From: Luscinia megarhynchos
Lineage: Eukaryota; Chordata; Aves; Passeriformes; Turdidae
Assembly: GCA_034336665.1 (NCBI GenBank)
Contig: CM067592.1
Location: 30,507,319-30,571,318, forward strand
Direction of reading: 5' to 3'
Length of the DNA: 64,000 nucleotides
Shown here: piece after piece, positions 52,901-64,000 of the stretch
How positions within the stretch are numbered: the stretch's first letter is position 1
Layout: each line of letters opens with the position of its first letter
The notes under the pieces: model-generated
What the model was told of the DNA's origin: nothing
Databases searched by the model: none
The model's input: the letters and a program-made list of their open reading frames with translations, nothing else
Program-made: the position numbers and the translations under genes

Positions 52901-55900
52901 TTTCCTTTCCTTTCCTTTCCTTTCCTTTCCTTTCCTTTCCTTTCCTTTCCTTTCCTTTCCTTTCCTTTCCTTTCCTTTCCTTTCCTTTCCTTTCCTTTCC
53001 TTTCCTTTCCTTTCCTTTCCTTTCCTTTCCTTTCCTTTTCCTTTTCCTTTTCCTTTTCCATACTTTTTAAAAAATAAAAAAAAAATTACAGCTACATTTA
53101 AAAAGCTGCAAACTAGCAAAGAAACACTGCTCTGAAGTTTAGCTGCTTAACAAGTGCTAGCGAATTAAATTAAGAAACAAAAGGCCCCTCATACCTTCCC
53201 TCCCCCAACACTGCTGCTAAACAGGCTCATTTGAAATGTACTTTCATTCGAGAGTGAACCAATTTACCTTTTCACATGAAAGTGAAACTTCAAGCACCCC
53301 AGGAAAGTCAGTAGCCCCTCTGGAGACAGGAGATGAAGGAAAAGGAGAGTACCAGTTGAGTTTTGACCTGTTATTTAAGGCTTCCTTCTCAGACATGAAT
53401 TTTTTTCCTTTTGCAGACAAAGGCCCAGAATAACCACTATTCTTCTGAATGACAAGGTGGTCTTCTCATTAACACATCTCACAAATGCCTTTCAACCAGA
53501 GTATCATCCTCTCTTAATTATGCATTTTATGTATACCAAGGTTTTGCTACAACATCAGAATTACTGTGTTCAGCCTAAGAGGCTTTAGCTGTCTGCATCT
53601 ACTATCAGCTTGGATTACTATTAATACAAATAGAACTCTGCCAAGATTTTTTTTCCAGACTCGTAGCTAATGCTAATGTTAAAACCTTTTTTGAGCACTG
53701 GCACTCATCCAAAAGTTTAAAATAACTTGGTATGAGGAAACATCACATTTCACTGGAGTCCTAGTAATCTATAACTTTGAAAATTTCTTAAAATTTGGAA
53801 TTGAATACAAGATGAATTTGACAAACACAAATGATTAATTTAACATGATGGATCATGTGGGTGGATTCCCAAAGTCATCATCCAAATTGGGAACAAAAAT
53901 TGTTCCCGCATCTGGTTACTCAGAGATACATACCCAATGATAAGCATCTTAAAGCAGCTAGAGAAAAAAAAAATCACACCTTAGTGAGATAGGAAAAAGA
54001 AATTAGAGGAAACAAACACAGGAGTAGGAAAACAGTAAAGTGTTCATATTCTGCTGAGGGTAGAAAAAATATGGGTTTTGTTCACTTTGAGGATATATTA
54101 CAAGTCCATAAGAGCAGTTTGCTTACTCAAAATCAAGTAAGCTGCTGCCACAGCTAAGACTGCCGTAAGAGGAAGGAGAAGAATGGAGAGAAAGACACGC
54201 ATGTAAAAGCACCAGAGAGTTCTGCAAACCAGCTTCAGATTCACTTATAAATGAATGAATCCACATTAGCTCAAAAGAGAACTGTACCTTTCACATCTAC
54301 ACTTTTATTTAGCATAACCGACAACAAAATTAAGATCACATGCACTGTTTAACAAACTATCCTATAGGATGGGTTTTATCATGAACTAATTCATCATGAA
54401 AAAAGCACATGCAAAGGGTATTTTTCACTTACTGATTCATGTTTTCCAAAGTATAAACTGTAATTTGTAACTTACAGGACTAACTCCAAAGCATGCAGCT
54501 ACAATCCCTGGTTCAATTTTTCTTTTGTATTTACTTAAATTGACATGCAATCATTACAGCTCTACTAAATACTTGCAGTGGTATAATATAAGCATTATGC
54601 CATGCTTCTAGTATTTTTAAATGTTCACTATAGGTGAATCAGTAGAAAAGTATGATGAAGCAGAAAAAGAGAAAACAAAATTTGCAAGCCTTCCTGGATT
54701 TGCAGACTTTGCTTTTATCTGAAAGTTCAAGACAACACATCCTTTACATAAATGTTTTTGTTATTTTTTTTCCTTCTAACATCCTTTCATGGTGTGCATG
54801 CAAATGACAGGTGAGCAACTCAAGAATATAAAATACTAAACATAAAAAGAATACATCATATTTGAGGAATTTTCTTTCTTTTGGCATTACATACATTTTG
54901 GGTTTACTTTTGGCCATTTTTAGCACTATTTTCTTAATCTATACTTTAGCATTCTTTCCTTAATCTATATTTTTCATGTAAGATGGTTAATTTTATCAAT
55001 TATAATTATGTTCAGCATAAAAATTATTAGTTCTAAGCTTATACTTCTGTATCAGATTCATGTCCTAAATTAAAAATAAATCTACACTCTGTTACTTCTA
55101 GGGAATATTTCTGCACTCCTCTATGCTCTGATTAATTTAGTTAAATAGATTTTAAATTTATTTATCGGATATCAGGTGATGACCCAATGAAAAGAAACCA
55201 TCTACACTGGAGGCAATACAAGCAGATCTCTTAACTTCAGGCTGTTTCAAATCCACAGCATATTTGGTGCAGATAGCTGCATGACAAAGAGACATAACAA
55301 AACATATTATAATTATCAATCCTTACACATACCTTAAGACAAAAGCATAAGGGAAAAATATTTAAGAAAGCTAGTTGTTGATCTTCACACAGAGGTCATT
55401 TTTGTAGTCTGATATCTAAATCTGACAAGCAACATGTAAATAAAATGTACTCAGCCCCTGGAACACTCAAATATTACTTTTATAGTTATTTATCTTCAAG
55501 TGGTAAAAGGTACTACGTTTACTATCAGAAAAATAGATTAGTAGAAGGACTTCTTTTTTGAGTGATGAACCAGGGATAATTTCTCCATGATATTCGATGT
55601 TATTTTATACTCCTTGCACAATATAAAATCTGTTTACATTTTCCAACTTGCACATTTTCTTTAAAATATTTTAAATTATTAATTTCCATAAAAATATTCA
55701 TATTTACATAAGACCATGCAGTGACCTAAATAAAAGAGATCTTTTGCTACCTAGAGTGTCTTATATGTCTACTTATTCCTATATTTTAAATAGCTCATAA
55801 AAGAGGGGTTTTTAAAAATAAATTAGTATTTTATTTTTATGGCAACTATGTATTAAAAGATGTCAGAACACATTCATTAAAAATGTTAAACAATTGTAAA

Positions 55901-58900
55901 CCTATTTGAGAGAAATAAAGTAAAGATACAAAAGAATTTACACAGTTAACAAAACTGTATTCAAAGAGCAGGATATTATTAATTCCTGGCAATTTAATCT
56001 ACAGAACTTCACACTGTCTTCTAATAGGAGATCTGGCTATAGGTGCATTAAAGGTAAGACAGGAAAAGGGGAAGGGATAAGAATAACAAGGAAGAGGAAG
56101 ATAGATAATGTTAACATTAAGTTATTTTCTGCTAGCAATTTCCAATTCCTCTTTGTGGTTATAGTTTATATATACTTTGCTTTCCCTCTGTAATTACTGT
56201 ATATCTTATACTATACTGTAGTCACATAAAGAATACAATTGCCTGGAAATCCTAATTTCCCCTACCAATCCTAATTTTTAATATGCTAAACTTAATTATG
56301 AGGATTAATAGTTCCTTGATTACACTTCTGCGATGTTTGAAAAATCAGGAAAAGCCCTTAGTATTGACTAATCAAAATAGTATTTAATAGATTATCTGAT
56401 TAAAGATATGATTGCAAATATTTTTAATTACAAGATACTTATTATTGAAGACAAAAAGCATTTCAGCAGAACTGGATCACTTGCCACTCTGCATATTAAA
56501 TCAGCAATGGATCAATACAAAGAATTAAAAAGCTCTTGATTTTACTAACAGGAAAACTGCAGCTACATTTTCATTATTTTGAAACTCAATCTTTGTAAAA
56601 GGGTTGAAAAACTAACTCGTAATATACACTTGCTAATTTAAGGTGAAAAGGAGAAACACTGCAACAATAAAATGCAAGTATCAACACTTTCAAAAGCTTC
56701 TAGGGGGAAAAATGTATGTGGTGGGCACCATATTGTGCACCAGACAGGCTGTTGAACACTATTTTCCCTTCTATCCTTCCTAAAGAAAATAAAGGGAAAT
56801 TTCTCTTTTCCACATCCAGAAAGTACTGATGCAACAGGATACTGGCATATCACTGCACACCATTCAAACAGTTAATTAACAGGAAACCCTGGTAGCATTA
56901 ATTAAATTAATAAAGTCACTGTCCACTTAGTTTATGATAATACATCCTCTACCTTGCACAAAGGCCACATGGTATCTATTAAATTTATAAAAGCCTATCC
57001 ATTAAATAGTTCTGCCCTAGAGAAAAAAGTTAATTACTAAGTAATTTCAATGAAAAATTTTTCACTGCAATACTAGCATAAATCACATTAAATCATATTT
57101 AATGGACCATAGTGGAAGAATTAAGAAAATTTCTTTTCTTCCACAGAAATAGTTTGTTAGAACATATGGAAAAATGAAAACACTGTTTAATGTTTGAGAT
57201 AAAAACAATCAAAGGTAATCCTTTAAAATTAGGGTTCAGATTAGTCTCTGCAAAGGATGCTGTTTAACTGAAACATCTGGTAGTGTTACGTTGAGAGACA
57301 GGCCTTTTTTAACTTTGGAAATGAGATTAGTAGATCAGTTATTTGTAAGTGTCCAAGTAATTTCTAATTATTTTATCTGGGTCACAGATAATCCGCTTTT
57401 ACAGGGCTCCCACAATGACATCAGAGGATCACTGTTGAACTGATTATCCTGTTACCTTCCACCATCCATGGGAAGACCGGATTTTCCTTTTGTACAGAGA
57501 AAGAGAAAGAAGTGGCTGATTGCTTCAGACAGGTGGCAGCCAACAAAATAAAGAACACCACAGATCTTGAGAGGGAGAAAATCTCATATATGCAAAAAGA
57601 ACCAGAAAGTCAACAAACTGAATATTTCTTAGCAGTGTCTGGTTCAATTTAAAAATTCACTAGATATGAACAAATATCAAAATAATCAGAAAAGCAATTG
57701 TTTAAAAACAGCAAGCCACATCATTTTTTTACATGTTCTAGAGTAATGCCGTAGGTCAAACATAACCAACAGAAGAATCCTACAGTATAAATAGAAAAAC
57801 TGGGGTTTATCATCATTTAACTCTTAATGTGTAAGACATAGAGAATTAATTTTTTAAAACTGAAATGGAATATGAGTGAGGGAAATGTTAAAGGCAGGGC
57901 TAGTCTTCTACTAATAAACACAGGAGCATCCTGGCTGTTCCACCTTTTTTAAAAAGACTGAATCAAAGCACTCTTTTTAAAAGAGCTCTGTACCTTCAAC
58001 AACCATATATCAGAAACAATCCGGGATTTATAAAATAGATTTTTTCCCCTTGGTGAATTTATGCCTTTTCCTATGAACAAATTAACAAATAGGGTAGTTA
58101 TGGGATTTTTTTGAAGAAAATAAACATGTTACATATAAACATGAAAGAAAAACTCTTTAAAAACACATGTGCAGAAAATATGTCTTGAGAAAGCACGCAA
58201 GTTTCTGGGTATTATTTAATTTAGCTTCCCAATAAATTCTATTATTTCATATAATTACATGAAAAAAAAGCAAATGGAAATAAAAATCAGTAACACAGAT
58301 ACATCCTTCTCAATACATTTTTCCAGCCTAAGTGCAAAATACTCTTTTCTAGATAAACTTTGGTTTTGCCACTTCAAAATAATGACATTAATAGGTGCAT
58401 GCAACTGGGGGACAAGACATACTGTCTGTATTTTTATTTAATTTTTTAGGAGATTTTAGAACTTTCTGAAATAGACAAAGTGATAATTTACCTATAAATA
58501 ATACTTCTACTTACAACAAACCACCAATAAAACCCCATATCTCTACCTTCATGGAGTTTTAAAGGGTCTATACTGGAGCTATTAAGTTATCCTGCAGCGA
58601 TTCAGGCCAAAGACTACTACAAGCAGTGAGAGGAGGTGTGAAGTAAAGAGTAACAATTATCTTTAAAATTGTTCCTTTCAGTAGGGGAGCAAAAAAGTTG
58701 CACCCTTGTAAGTTACAACTTTCAAAATTATTTTTGCTTTTGTTGTTGTTGTTGTTGTTTGTTTTACTTAAAAGTTTGCCTCCACTTTTCAAACAACGTA
58801 ATTTAAAAATCATGCTGCCTGAGAATAAGAACACAGCCTTCAGTTAAGGAACATAAATTTCCAGTTAAGTAATATAAAATTCAAAATTTCTCTACAAGAA

Positions 58901-61900
58901 ATGACAAGGAATAGAGGACTGGTAAAGCAACATACAGGCAGGCCTTCAACATAAATGCATGGCCATTTTTGAAATTACCTCTGATGGTGTTTAATTCATG
59001 GGTGAAACCAATTTTTTCCACCCAGTTCTTTAAAAACTTTAATATTTTAAGTAAGAATACTAATTGTTCACGAGATTTTAAGAGGAGTATCTTCTTCAGA
59101 GTGCTAGAGTTCCTAAATTAGGATTTTAAATTTCTCCCTATTTCACAGGCTTATGAATTAGAGAGAAACTAGATACTTCTCTTTCCAAAGTATTCAAATA
59201 AAACTTCCCCAAGAGTAATGTAAAGTACATGCTAGAAAAAGTATCAAAATTCAGGATGATAACAAAATTAGAGGCAAATGAAGCTCGGAGAAAGCAACTG
59301 GAGGAGGATGAAAAGAGCCATGTGCCCCTTCAGATAGAAGTGTGTTTCACATATGCTAGCTTCTAGGGAGAAAGCACTAATCCTGTACACATCTCAGCTG
59401 CTCCCCTCTTCATCGGAACAATTCATGTCTAAAGTTCCTCTAAGGACAGTTTTTGCCAACCAGCTGTTCTCCACTCATTGTAGGAAGTCACCTCCTTTGC
59501 TCTTTGGCTTCTTGGACCTCCAAATGAGTTATGAATAGCCTTGTGCAAATGATACCCTAACAGTGATACCACAATCAGTGATGGCAAATGTACTCAGAGA
59601 AATTACTGTCTGGTAAGTTGCTCGGTCTATTAATCACCTTATCAAGCACTACAGCCTCAAGAACACTGTCCCTGTAAGAGACAAATTTCAGTATACAACT
59701 TACGAAATTTTCATTTTTGCCAGAGAGCACATTTTTTTCCAAGCACCTTGGTATCTACTGAACACACATGAAGCAGGGTAACAGCAGAATACACACATAT
59801 GCAGAATACATGCATATTTTTCTTAAAGATCTTTTAAAAAATTGATCTACTGTTATAACCAAGGACAGTTACACAGTGACAGGCACAGATCAGACAACCG
59901 TGCAACAAACCTGAATTTTGCAAAGTGCCAGCACACATGGCAGAATACTTCACATGTACATCATAATGTGCCGCTTTGCTTTTCTGTTTTTAACTACTGC
60001 CCCATTCCGGAAAAACACGATGGAGGATATCAGATATAGTCTTTCCATTATGTATTCAGCCACACATTTTACAACTTCTGAAAAAAATATATCAAAGAGG
60101 TGAAAATGCCAATCTTATGAACACCTATGAAAAATTTCTGCTCATTCTTATGGTTTGTCAATCTAGCACTTAGCTCAATTCTAGTAGAGTATAACTCTGC
60201 TTCTAAAAATGCACACAAAGACTACATATGCAAATTTATTCTGCACATTTAACTTTATCTATCTTGGTGCTGTGGCAAAAAGATAAACCTCTATAAATAT
60301 AAATACAAACCAAGAATATGTTATTTTTTTAATAAGAATGTCCAATACTCCTCTAAAAAATGGGCCTCAGTATTATGTTACTAGGATGAAACAAAAGCTT
60401 TTGGCTTAATTTCTGCAAAATTATGTTATGATGGTCAGGCAAGTTTACTCTATGAAGAATCAGGATATCTTGTTACAAAAGGGTTAAAAGTTTGAAAAAT
60501 CTTAGATTTATCTTTCTTCCCAAAAATTTTTGCAGCACTTGAAATACAGGTAAATAGCAATATTAAACACCAATGAACCTTAACCTGCTAGATTCATTCA
60601 GCAACAATTTGTACCCACCAAAGTTTAGACCACAGAGCTGCAATGCTTATTGCCTCTACTATTTAAAAACAGCTTTTTTTCCCAGGAGTTGTGGAATTAA
60701 TCATGGTGTATATTAAACTGCATGAAGAGGCATAAGAGCATGAACCACAAAAATGTGCATTACCATACAAGCAAAAGAGCTGCTTTGCCTCTTTCAAAAG
60801 GCCCATGCTCTTATCCTTGCACGCATCTCTAGGCAGCTTCAGCAATCACTGAAATCACTGCTTTCATGAATAGCTATAGAGCAATCCACATGACATGAAA
60901 AGCTTTAACTGTGCATATCCATGCCTCCAAGCACCTCAAGTTTCTTCCAAGGTCCTTGTCCGCACTATTATACTTTAATGATTGTGTTCTGCTATTAAGT
61001 TTAGATCTATACCTTATACTAATCTTACCATTAATTCCATATTTAATATGGAGTTCATTTCAGACACAATTTGCCTAATTTACACATGAAGGCTACATGC
61101 TGAACATTAACTCCAGTACAGTACACAGTGGAAACATCACTGCTTCTCACTGTTCATGGTTCATTGCCTCTATAGGGCTTGAATGTCCTGCACACTCAAT
61201 GTGCTCAGGTTCTAGGTGGCCATACCAGTTTCGTTGTTTCCCTACTTTACCACCACAGGCATGTATTTTGGGAGCCTGCAAAAAAACTAGTAACTCACCT
61301 GCTACCCTCTCCTCTTCTGCCTTTTCCTGTTGCTAGCCAAGCCTTCAGTGCTTATGCAGGAAGAAAGTCTCCACACTACAACACCGGCAATCAAAGACCA
61401 TTTGTACAGAAAGAGTTTGACACTACTTGTACACTAAGCACAACCACACCAAACAGACTTGCTTTGTTTGTTTGAAGTCTGACTGGTTGTTGCCACGCAG
61501 ATTTCCTCAAAACTACTGTATTGTTCATTCTTGCTAATTCTGTATTTACAAAGAAAGGAATGAAAAGGAAGAAGACAACTGTGCTGCTGGTATGAAATGC
61601 TCTGAGTGGGGGATGGACTACATGACCTACATTCTTCAGTGAATCAATGCAACAGCATTCACATGGTGTGAAAGAATTAATGATTTGAGATATACCAGTA
61701 ATGGATTTCTACTTCCCCCTCAAGCCTAAAAACTTGTCCATGTGATAATAGCCTCTTCGCTATTGGGGGCAATAGGTAAGGTGCAGTGAGAGGCCTTAAT
61801 GAGTACCTGTACTTTTCAGCATCTGCCTCTCACAGACCATCCACATCCACAATTACTATAGCATGCGTGTTTCACATTTTGGCAACAACAACTGAAAAGA

Positions 61901-63902
61901 GTGTCCAGGCACACTGCAGCTCAGTCATTATGATTTCTGCAGAAAAATGGACTTAAAAATGCTATTACCCCACACCTGTTCCAGAGTAGCTGCCAGCTCT
62001 GCAAGCAAATACGAGGTACTTCACAGTATACTATGCAACTACAGAGAAAGGAAAGACTTTACAGCAGCTTAAAAAGAGAGTGCAGTGGTGGCAGCAGCCT
62101 GAAAATGTTAAGGCTCAGGACAATGAAGTTACTACTGGGCCTTCATGCCTGTTGCAGTGGCAGTGCAGTTAGAATCCTGTGTCAGAACAGAAACAGCCCA
62201 GGTTTCAGGTCTATTCGAGAGACATAGGTTCAGTCTAAGAGGCCTTATTTCACATCCAGTTATAGTATCTGAATGGATGCTCATGATCACTGTTAAAATT
62301 TAGTCCAGCTTCTGGCAGCACACAGAATAGAATGATAAACTTAGGGTCTGTTCCTTGTTTTCTTCTATATCCTATCTGTGGTTTAGTGAAGAACTGATCA
62401 GATGGGTTTTCTGATTCTTCTCATATATATACAGCCATTTAACAGAAACTGACATGATGTTCATATTTCAGTAGCTGAACAATTACACTCACTAAGTTTC
62501 TGTCTCTGTCTCACCTGTTACTGGTGAGCAGAATTCACTGCTTCAGCCAGAAAACCACCATAGTGGTGGTCTAGAAAAACATTCCAGCTCCAGATGATGC
62601 AGACATAAAGACAACATTTAAACAGGGGAGAGAAAACCTGTCAGCAAGACCCTGGAACAGAAACCAGGCACACAGTAAAGGTGCACAAAGGTAAATCTGT
62701 TGACCTGGGGGTTGAGAGTAAGTACAAAATGCATTATGGCAGAGTAGCTGGAGAATGGTAATAATAATTATCACGACAGGAAAAGCAAAACACTGTAAAC
62801 ATGTAAAGATAATATAGCAAAATCAAAAAGCAGTACTACTTCTTTATCTAACATAATTAAAAATTACATTATAACGTTTTTCCTTTATTCCATACAAATG
62901 AATTACACAATACAGTTGAGAGGTTTTCTATTATGTACCTACAAAAGTTAATACTATGCAAACATTCATAATTCCAAAATAAGATCTCAGGCAGATCTCC
63001 AACAGTTGTAGCCACAAAGATGCTGCTGTCTTGTACATTATTGTCTTAAAAAAAGCACTCAGCAGGCAAGATCATAGGCTCTTTCAACATGTACATACCA
63101 AAAAATGTACTCTCTCTGTTGTGTAGAACAATATTTTAACCATTTGCATGGATTCTCAAGATAACTTTAAAGAATTTGCTGGAAGCTATTAACTTCTAAT
63201 GTACAGAACAGGATGTTATGCCAAAAAAAGCTTGTTTCTTGTACGTATTTATTACAAATTCATTTAATTGGAAAATTTTTCCACGCAGAGGATTTTTTTC
63301 TGTGTATATAAATACACAATACACATCTGGACTGTAAACTGCACGTGATTACATTCCACAGTTTAGAAAATAAAAAGATTAACGTAAGCATATCTATCAA
63401 AATATTTTAAAAAGATGCTGGGTTATCAGAATTTAATTTATCAGTTAGCCTCACTGTCACATAATTTTGACCAGGGTACACAAGGGTTTAAAATAAAAAC
63501 AAAAACCAACTACATACCCTGTGCACTGAGCAATTCCAGGACAAGGTATGAGTTTATTTAACTAATACAAATCAGGAAATTTACTTGATGGTGGAATTAT
63601 TAGACATTTGTTTGTTAGAGAGCTTCTTAGATTTCACTGGTGTCAAGTGGCTTGATAGACCACATATCAAACAAGTGCCTCACAGTGCATTTTTCTAGTC
63701 TTCCCTGAAATGCAATCTGCTTTTCTGCTTTGACTAATTGTACTGAAAATAAAACTAATATATATTTCTGAAATTAGATACTTACAGTGAAAATACCAAT
63801 TAGCTGAGTGTAAAAGAGTCGACTTATTCCACTTAATATTATTAGACCCATGAAGGCAGATATTCTTAGGAGAGCAAGTTCATGTCTAAATGCAAACACA
63901 TC
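49816..63902 (-). CDS. ZDHHC21: ZDHHC21 palmitoyltransferase, C-terminal part (join of three exons; 5' part outside window)
   Basis: Joining 63902-63786, 50477-50434 and 49948-49816 on the minus strand gives a 97-residue C-terminal peptide ending in a stop codon. From memory of the family it matches vertebrate ZDHHC21 at most positions. ZDHHC21 is a multi-pass membrane S-acyltransferase that attaches palmitate to cysteines of substrates; eNOS, Src-family kinases and steroid receptors are reported for mammals. Visible parts are the fourth transmembrane helix (about peptide residues 10-38), a TSIE tetrapeptide equivalent to the family TTxE motif, and the PaCCT-type motif NFSEVFG followed by an aromatic stretch and a basic tail ending ANHV. 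The DHHC cysteine-rich domain and the start codon are not in the window. Both introns are GT-AG. The 44-nt exon leaves two bases that the next exon completes, which fixes the frame. Gene identity is very likely; exact sequence differences from other species come from memory only. Confidence 0.95.
49949..50433 (-). other. ZDHHC21: ZDHHC21 last intron (485 bp)
   Basis: Short GT-AG intron between the 44-nt exon and the terminal exon, with GTAAGT at the donor and TAG at the acceptor. No repeat or second signal was seen inside. Confidence 0.9.
50434..50477 (-). CDS. ZDHHC21: ZDHHC21 44-nt micro-exon carrying the TTxE-type motif
   Basis: This 44-bp exon encodes DTTSIEKMSNCCED plus two bases of the next codon. 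The acceptor is a T-rich tract ending TTTAACAG and the donor is GTAAGTTC, both strong. The other two frames contain stops, so the frame is unambiguous. The TSIE core corresponds to the conserved TTxE motif that sits just after the last membrane helix in DHHC enzymes. The Cys-Cys pair (NCCED) is also in the ZDHHC21 sequence I recall and could itself be a lipidation or structural site, which is inference. Confidence 0.95.
52872..53059. repeat. (TTTCC)n / (GGAAA)n pentanucleotide tract with a TTTTCC edge
   Basis: A leading TTCC (52872-52875) is followed by 32 perfect TTTCC copies (52876-53035) and then four TTTTCC hexamers (53036-53059). There is no interruption across the pentamer block, which implies recent slippage and likely length polymorphism. 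The minus strand is pure purine and places a GGAA core every 5-6 bp. Lys/Glu/Arg/Gly-rich open frames on the minus strand here are artefacts of the repeat. It lies inside the large ZDHHC21 intron. Confidence 0.98.
58737..58760. repeat. (TTG)n microsatellite
   Basis: About seven TTG copies inside the ZDHHC21 large intron. Confidence 0.9.
61603..61630 (+). mobile_element. Possible CR1 3'-tail scrap
   Basis: GGGGGATGGACTACATGACC differs at two positions from the CR1 3'-tail phrase as I remember it, in plus orientation. The following bases do not continue the match well, so this may be coincidence. Confidence 0.25.
63786..63902 (-). CDS. ZDHHC21: ZDHHC21 coding exon, transmembrane helix 4 (third from last)
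   Basis: This 117-bp exon encodes 39 residues in phase 0, starting DVFAFRHELALLR and ending LFYTQLIGIFT. The acceptor just outside 63902 is a long pyrimidine tract ending TTCTAG, and the donor outside 63786 is GTAAGTATC, close to consensus. The peptide contains a hydrophobic run of about 25 residues, consistent with the last membrane helix of a DHHC enzyme. The FRHEL and FYTQLIGI blocks are what I recall for ZDHHC21. The exon is too short to show up as a long ORF because in-frame stops flank it. Confidence 0.95.
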
Positions 63903-64000
63903 CTAGAACAAGACAGAAAGAAGAGAGAGACTTTAGCAGCCACAAATTATTTAAAGTTTTCGAACCAAGTGGAAATACTAGAGAAGAGTTGTGAGAGGTG
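63903..64000 (-). other. ZDHHC21: 3' end of the next ZDHHC21 intron
   Basis: Only the acceptor side is in the window: a pyrimidine-rich tract on the minus strand ending TCTTGTTCTAG. The rest of the intron and the upstream exons with the DHHC domain continue beyond position 64000. Confidence 0.85.

Larger units (their letters stand above)
50478..63785 (-). other. ZDHHC21: ZDHHC21 large intron (13.3 kb)
   Basis: GT-AG intron with donor GTAAGTATC at its 5' end (63785) and TTTAACAG at its 3' end (50478). It holds the long TTTCC pentanucleotide tract (52872-53059), a TTG microsatellite (58737-58760), a weak CR1-like tail (61603-61630) and otherwise unique AT-rich sequence. No other open frame here has flanking splice signals and recognisable protein sequence. 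Because the protein reads directly across this intron, no coding exon is missing. Confidence 0.85.

Noticed and set aside
52872..53059. CRISPR-like or satellite array
   Set aside because: Contiguous 5-bp simple repeat with no spacers.
52840..53119. Lys/Glu/Gly-rich minus-strand ORFs
   Set aside because: Direct translation of the GGAAA microsatellite in different frames.

Overview
This is vertebrate nuclear DNA, almost certainly from a bird and probably a songbird or close relative. It is AT-rich and mostly non-coding, with intron-split coding exons, microsatellites and CR1 (chicken repeat 1) fragments. It also holds three solo long terminal repeats (LTRs) whose sequences I recognise as avian ERV families. 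No prokaryotic genes, operons or CRISPR arrays are present.

The only protein-coding gene I can support is ZDHHC21 on the minus strand. ZDHHC21 is a DHHC-type palmitoyltransferase. Its last three coding exons are at 63786-63902, 50434-50477 and 49816-49948. Each has good splice signals, the reading phase carries through, and the last ends at a stop codon at 49816-49818. Together they encode 39 + 14 + 44 residues: the fourth transmembrane segment, the TTxE-type motif and the PaCCT motif at the C terminus. The DHHC catalytic core lies beyond the right edge of the window. The real reading frame of the last exon is not the longest open frame there, so single-frame ORF calling hides it.

Layout: 1 to about 48.4 kb is intergenic and downstream of ZDHHC21. 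From human and chicken gene order (NFIB - ZDHHC21 - CER1 - FREM1, on the Z chromosome in birds) this is expected to be the upstream regulatory landscape of NFIB, but no NFIB coding exon is visible. About 48.4-49.8 kb is probable ZDHHC21 3' UTR. The stretch 49.8-64.0 kb is the ZDHHC21 3' half, dominated by one 13.3-kb intron. Solo LTRs lie at about 36143-37079, 45239-45816 and 46636-47357. All are in plus orientation, opposite to ZDHHC21, and each has an imperfect 5-bp target duplication. CR1 fragments lie at about 14455-14545 and 45081-45178.

The most noteworthy non-genic items are a diverged 148-bp tandem duplication next to a pair of POU octamer-like sites (19.6-19.9 kb), a small CpG cluster at 30.3 kb in an otherwise CpG-poor region, and a 184-bp (TTTCC)32(TTTTCC)4 tract inside the ZDHHC21 intron. 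I found no convincing evidence of a new biological system. The interest lies in the regulatory landscape and repeat history.
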